From positions 186,001-250,000 of the forward strand of contig JADNYJ010000006.1 in the NCBI GenBank assembly GCA_015501075.1: a DNA stretch of 64,000 nt. Direction: 5' to 3'. This stretch comes from Gymnopilus junonius. Lineage: Eukaryota > Basidiomycota > Agaricomycetes > Agaricales > Galerinaceae. Shown here in pieces: positions 59,988 to 64,000 of the stretch. The translations under genes were made by a program, and so were the position numbers. The number at the start of each line of letters is the position of its first letter. Positions within the stretch are counted from its first letter, which is position 1. The notes under the pieces are model-generated. The model had not been told where the DNA came from and ran no database searches. It saw nothing but the letters and a program-made list of their open reading frames with translations.

Positions 59988-61339
59988 ATAATATTATGTC
60001 TGAATTTCACCAGCAACTTTCCCTTCCGACTTTGAGGTGAGATGACTGAGGCAGTTCAATTAGACGGATAAGAGAAAAGACCAGATAACAGGTGAATCAC
60101 ATGGTGAAAAGGGGATAACTACAATAAATCAGGCAGCAGGTATTTGAAATATCCCAAAGGAGTTATTCACTTGATCGCCCTTAGATCGAGAAGAGGTCAA
60201 ACAGATCATCATAGAAGGCCAATATGGCAAATATCCATCTATGGCAGGTGACATGTGCTACACAAACTGTGGCAGATATTAGCTCCTGATATCTACTGGT
60301 GAGCCGCATGATATTCATCAAATGACACCACTGCCTCAGAAATGACCAAGTTGACATGCTTCACAAGCCCAGTGCGAAGGCGATCATCAAACTTTGCTCT
60401 TGCCTCTGCTCCATTTCAAATTTGAGGGCCAGTCCACCAGGTATACAGTCAATGTTGGAAGGGATGTCAGTGCTAAGCAACTGATTTAGTATATTCATAA
60501 CATGGAGGATAGATAGATAAGACTTACGACCCTTGAAAAATGCCGGGGTTACGGCCAACGACAACTGCATACCAAGGGGAGCATGAATAGGGGCAGCAAT
60601 CACAGTATTGGAGCCGGAAGCTGCTGAGGGCACTGCCGCAGTGGCTGGGTCAAAGAAACGGTCAAATATAATTAGCATATCAGTGATTGTGATCGTACCT
60701 GTATCTGCATTGCCTTCCATAGCTGGAATAACACATAATTATCTGCTTCAGCAGCAACAGGAGGTTGCAAAACCAGGGAGCGTCATCAGCAGTCTCGACA
60801 CCAATGTGGACATCTAGAAATGAAAGATTGATGGCAGGAATCATACAGAGGAAAGGAGAATGTACTTTCATTGAGAACTCCATCCACTATATATTGAGTC
60901 ATCAACATGACGGCTAGGGGAAGAAATGAGAAAGGTTGCAGAGCATATGAAGAATGATACTGACAACTGTTTACTTCACGAAGAGTGACAGCAAGTTCCT
61001 TAACAAAGGTGCCCAATGATGTGTCTGAAGGGCGACCTTCAGAAAGACCATCAGACATCTGGGTAGAAGGATTCATGGCGCGTATGATAGATGTTGATGT
61101 GCATTGTCAGGAAATGGGATGCTTAAATAGTACAGAGAACGGAGGTGCTTACGGTGATTGGTGAGGCTCAGTCTCTCAGATATCGGCAGTAGTTCATTCC
61201 GCATGCAGGTATGCCAAATGGTCTGATAAAAAATCAGAATTGCAATATCAGAAATAAAGGTCCATATGACCCATCCTTTGGTTCGGACAAAGTGGTTCGG
61301 CTCACCAGCTCGAAACCTGACGGTATAATCCAAATTATA
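59988..61339. other. Stretch with uncertain minus-strand exons
   Basis: On the minus strand a frame starts MNPSTQMSDGLSEGRPSDTS at 61076. Pieces such as QYIVDGVLNE, VHIGVETADDAPWFCN and HAPLGMQLSLAVTPAFF lie between splice-like sites down to about 60361. Not all phases close, so I cannot give a gene model. It may be a decayed small gene. Confidence 0.3.
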
Positions 61340-61450
61340 CTATGCACGGGACTAGAGTGACTTGATTTTCGCCCCAAACCATATTAGAGTAAGTTGACCG
61401 TGCACAGTACTAGAGCAAGTGGATTGTGCACAATACGAGAGTGAGTTCTG
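61340..61450 (-). repeat. GTGCAC motif cluster, right
   Basis: GTGCAC at 61400 and 61426 and a variant at 61342 are associated with TAGAGTAAG/TAGAGCAAG/GAGAGTGAG blocks. On the minus strand they read as the left cluster does. The cluster lies 50-160 nt before the ATG at 61503 and could alternatively belong to that gene's promoter. Confidence 0.5.
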
Positions 61451-61502
61451 ACCAGTCATATGTGCGATTTACAGTTAATAATTTCTATCAGCAGGTTAAC
61501 AC

Positions 61503-63708
61503 ATGGGGAAACATTGGACAATGAGTAAAGAGCAGCTAGAATGGTTGAAGCTCCAAATACCAGACTATCACGAGGCTCAGAAGAAGAAGTCCGTTGACAG
61601 ATTCTTCAGTCACTGTCAATCAGCGTGGTTTGAGGCCTGGCCGATGTGAAAGACTTTCTTCCCAGACAAGCCAGAGACAGATCCTCTCACACATGAGGAA
61701 CAGGAAAAACTGACTAGTGCAGTTATAGAGCACAAAAAGGTCAGTTTCAGTTGACTCCAATGTATTCTTCGAGACTCACAATGTGTCCAGCAAATTGTGT
61801 GGTGGTTCCAATGGAACAGAAACCCAGCGAGACATTCTGACAAGAAAGATGTATCACAATTTATCAGTGCACTCAATCTTGACAAAAAAGTACACAAGTC
61901 CAAGCAATGCAAGCCACAGCGAGTTGAAATTTATCAGAAGCTCTATGCTGACAAGGTCAAAGCAGCCGTTGACCAGGAGGCAGTAAATTAGGCCTCATGC
62001 ATGGACGTGACAAGATGAAGATACGTCGTGGGATTTCCCAATTCATGCTGGATGCGGAAGCAGCTGAGGTGAATGAGAAGATTGATGAAGAGCTCCGGAA
62101 ATGGGAAGAGGAATGTGAAAAAGGCCTGCAGGCAAATGGAGAAGAGGAAGAGAAGCAGGAGTGGACAGCTGAGGATTATCAGAGGTACAGCGACATACTC
62201 TGAATAATAATATCACTGATATCATCATTCTACAGTGCAGTCGTAGCATTACCTGAAGTGTTGAAGAATGCCCTGAAGGCATGTTCCGACATAACAGGTT
62301 GGGTAATTCAAGTTGTGGCTGCAGGTCCATATGGAGCAGACAACGGCGAGATTTGGTGACAGGAGTGAGTCACAAAGATCATTACAGAGGCGCTGCAGCT
62401 AACAAGCCTTAGGTACTACTTTGGACCTAAGAACACTGCTGGTTGTACATTCAAAGAAGCATATGCTGATTTCGACAAGAACTTCTACCTTCCTTTCTTG
62501 AGACATGTGCATAATTGTTTCCATAAGCATATCATAAACTAGTAAAAACATGGTTGACTTACTTGATTTTTCCAGCCCCAGATGTTCGAGCATCCAGAGT
62601 GGTTCACAAACCAGGAACAGACAGTGAGAATGATGTCGGGACTCAGATTCCAGAGCCATCTCAAACGAGCCAAGCACAAGTAGCACTGGAGGTAGAGCAG
62701 TCAGGAGAAACAGTACCATCTGAGACTTTGACTCAGGCAAATCCTGCCAAAAGACCAGAGAATGATGATGAAGATAATGAAGATGATGAGGAATCACTGG
62801 CAATTCTGGTTGCAAGTCTTCACAAGGACGGATCATGGAATGGAATGTCCACACCATCTCCTGCTATCTTTAGCACACAGGCTGAGATTAGTGATGGATC
62901 ACAAAATGGAACATCCACACCATCACCTTATGCTATCTTTAGTGCACAGGCTGAGACTTTGCCTGTGTTTGGTTCAATATTTGGAACATCTGATCAACAA
63001 ACTCCTCCACCCAAGGCAATCACAACTCATACTCCAGGGGTTGCTTCCAACACTGCCAATGCCATAGAGGTGACTATTTCATCTAGGGATGTAGGCGGGC
63101 CTTCAGAGCTGATAGAATATGCATTTGCATGCATGAGAGGGGAGGAACTTCCTCCAATAACCGCTATTTCCCAAAACACAGTGACTAACAGTGATTTAGG
63201 AAGTAACTCCCCTCCTGCAGTAATAGGAGAAGGCCACAACATGACTGTAATGAACCCAGTGCCTGCTCTCAATGGTGACCCCCCAATCGATCCAGTTCTC
63301 CTTGCCCTTCCCATGGCTCCTCTGCCGATGAATTTCCAGGAACCTGTCAGCGCTCTGGACTACACAATTCCCAGTGCCCAGATCAATGACATAATATTGT
63401 GTGACTGCCCAGATCAAGCACAACCAATGGGATCAATCATGAACACTGTGATGAATATTCTGGCATTGCCACTGCAAGGCCCTCAACCACCAAGTATCAC
63501 CTCCTCCGAAGCTGGGGGGAGTAATCCTGCTCAGGAAAAGAGGCGGCAAACTATTGCTATGAATAGACTGAAGCGTAAGCAAGCTGAACTCAAGAACGAA
63601 CTGATCTCCGATGGTGATCAATGCCCTTGCCACATCATCCGAGCCCTGAAGAGACCTGATGCGTCTCCTGGAAAGAATACACAACAAGAGCAGAAAAAGA
63701 GGGGTTGA
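61503..63708 (+). pseudogene. Multi-exon hypothetical protein of a common Agaricomycete type, damaged
   Basis: The ATG at 61503 starts MGKHWTMSKEQLEWLKLQIP, then FFSHCQSAWFEAWPM and an in-frame TGA. After an intron the frame continues QIVWWFQWNRNPARHSDKKD and VEIYQKLYADKVKAAVDQE, then in another frame MKIRRGISQFMLDAEAAEV. Next come GWVIQVVAAGPYGADNGEIW and FKEAYADFDKNFYLPFLRHV, and a long last exon (62573-63708) rich in Ser/Pro/Thr/Glu that ends EQKKRG. I associate the MGKH start, the DNA-binding-like Trp region and the GW-x-I-x-V-x-x-GGPD-like block with a large Agaricomycete family of unknown function. Nonsense codons (61650-61652, 62356 region) and a one-base break near 61990 suggest decay. 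The last exon contains a duplicated SxNGxSTPSPxAIFSxQAE segment. Confidence 0.55.
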
Positions 63709-63819
63709 AAGCAAACAAAGAAGTAGAAGAATTATATAGGAAATATATTATTATCTTCCCTTGAAACATTCCAAATAACAATGATTAATATTAACGGTGT
63801 GTAAAAAGTAAAAAGTACA

Positions 63820-63899
63820 GTGACCAGCAGGATTGAACCCAATCATACAAGAAAACAACTAAAGATCAGCAGTTACATTACCAACTGTACCAAACACTC
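63820..63899 (-). repeat. tRNA-derived SINE-like RNA polymerase III unit
   Basis: On the minus strand the stretch reads like a degenerate tRNA. It has an A-box-like TGGTACAGTTGGTAATGTAA and a B-box GGGTTCAATCC about 45 nt later. Weak acceptor pairing (AGTG/CACT) and two T5 runs directly downstream (63816-63801) resemble polymerase III terminators. The anticodon arm does not form a clean functional tRNA, so it is a tRNA pseudogene or the head of a SINE. Confidence 0.5.
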
Positions 63900-64000
63900 T
63901 TGTATGGTTTAGCTCCTTCCAATATATCAAATATCCATGAGGGAGATTCCGAGCGCGGTTGAGTGCAACCATGCTGGAGTGTGATCATCATCTACTTTAC

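Larger units (their letters stand above)
45035..61450. mobile_element. Possible KDZ-TET/JBP composite transposon region
   Basis: The stretch contains, on the minus strand, a KDZ transposase and a TET/JBP-like dioxygenase, a pairing reported for basidiomycete KDZ elements. Clusters of a GTGCAC-centred motif lie at 45036-45109 and 61342-61431 in opposite orientation, like subterminal inverted arrays. Nested inside are a hAT element and a Harbinger-like MITE. I could not find matching terminal inverted repeats with a target duplication, so the boundaries are a hypothesis. The cargo may instead be neighbouring chromosomal genes. Confidence 0.35.

Overview
The window looks like nuclear DNA of a mushroom-forming basidiomycete (Agaricomycetes). 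Protein genes are cut by many canonical GT-AG introns of about 45-80 nt, often with a CTAAC/CTGAC-like branch site. Genes lie on both strands without operons. F-box genes, a DHHC transferase, a phi-type glutathione transferase, DSN1 and the KDZ transposase are all of kinds common in that class. All exon models were made by eye from splice sites, phase and family motifs; no alignment was run.

Left part (1-38 kb), mostly ordinary chromosome: a two-finger C2H2 protein (13-844), a large hypothetical protein (1485-4165, minus), a decayed F-box gene (5.5-7.1 kb) with a second relic of its tail, a Cys-rich single-pass membrane protein (7653-9209), a DHHC palmitoyltransferase (9785-11287, minus) whose model needs a one-nucleotide exon, a broken glutathione transferase (12.3-13.2 kb), a frameshifted F-box gene (13.3-14.6 kb, minus), the kinetochore gene DSN1/Mis13 (16148-18308), a broken zinc-type alcohol dehydrogenase (18.6-19.9 kb, minus), a pair of small GNPEGxGM proteins (22.7-23.5 kb, minus), a tRNA-Gln(UUG) with a 12-nt intron, an intact F-box gene (27135-28458), a basic Q/S-rich protein (30639-31878), a tandem pair of fucosyltransferase-like genes (32.9-36.6 kb, the second with a one-base frameshift) and a small membrane protein.

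Middle part (38-44 kb): two minus-strand paralogues of an unrecognised family, one carrying one and the other four copies of a roughly 150-residue repeat. A diverged 220-bp repeat flanks the pair.

Right part (45-64 kb), a transposon nest: a decayed KDZ transposase with a CxC2-type cysteine cluster and a decayed TET/JBP-like 2-oxoglutarate dioxygenase lie on the same strand. Between them a 3.9-kb hAT element with a perfect 8-bp target duplication has split a host exon. A 465-bp Harbinger/Tourist-like MITE with perfect 51-bp inverted repeats sits upstream. GTGCAC-centred motif clusters in opposite orientation at 45.0 and 61.4 kb may mark the ends of one roughly 16-kb composite element. Beyond it are a small spliced gene, a decayed multi-exon gene of a type I associate with Agaricomycetes, and a tRNA-derived SINE-like unit.

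Many otherwise conserved coding regions carry a single missing base. This is either widespread decay or base-level error in the assembly; the sequence alone cannot decide.
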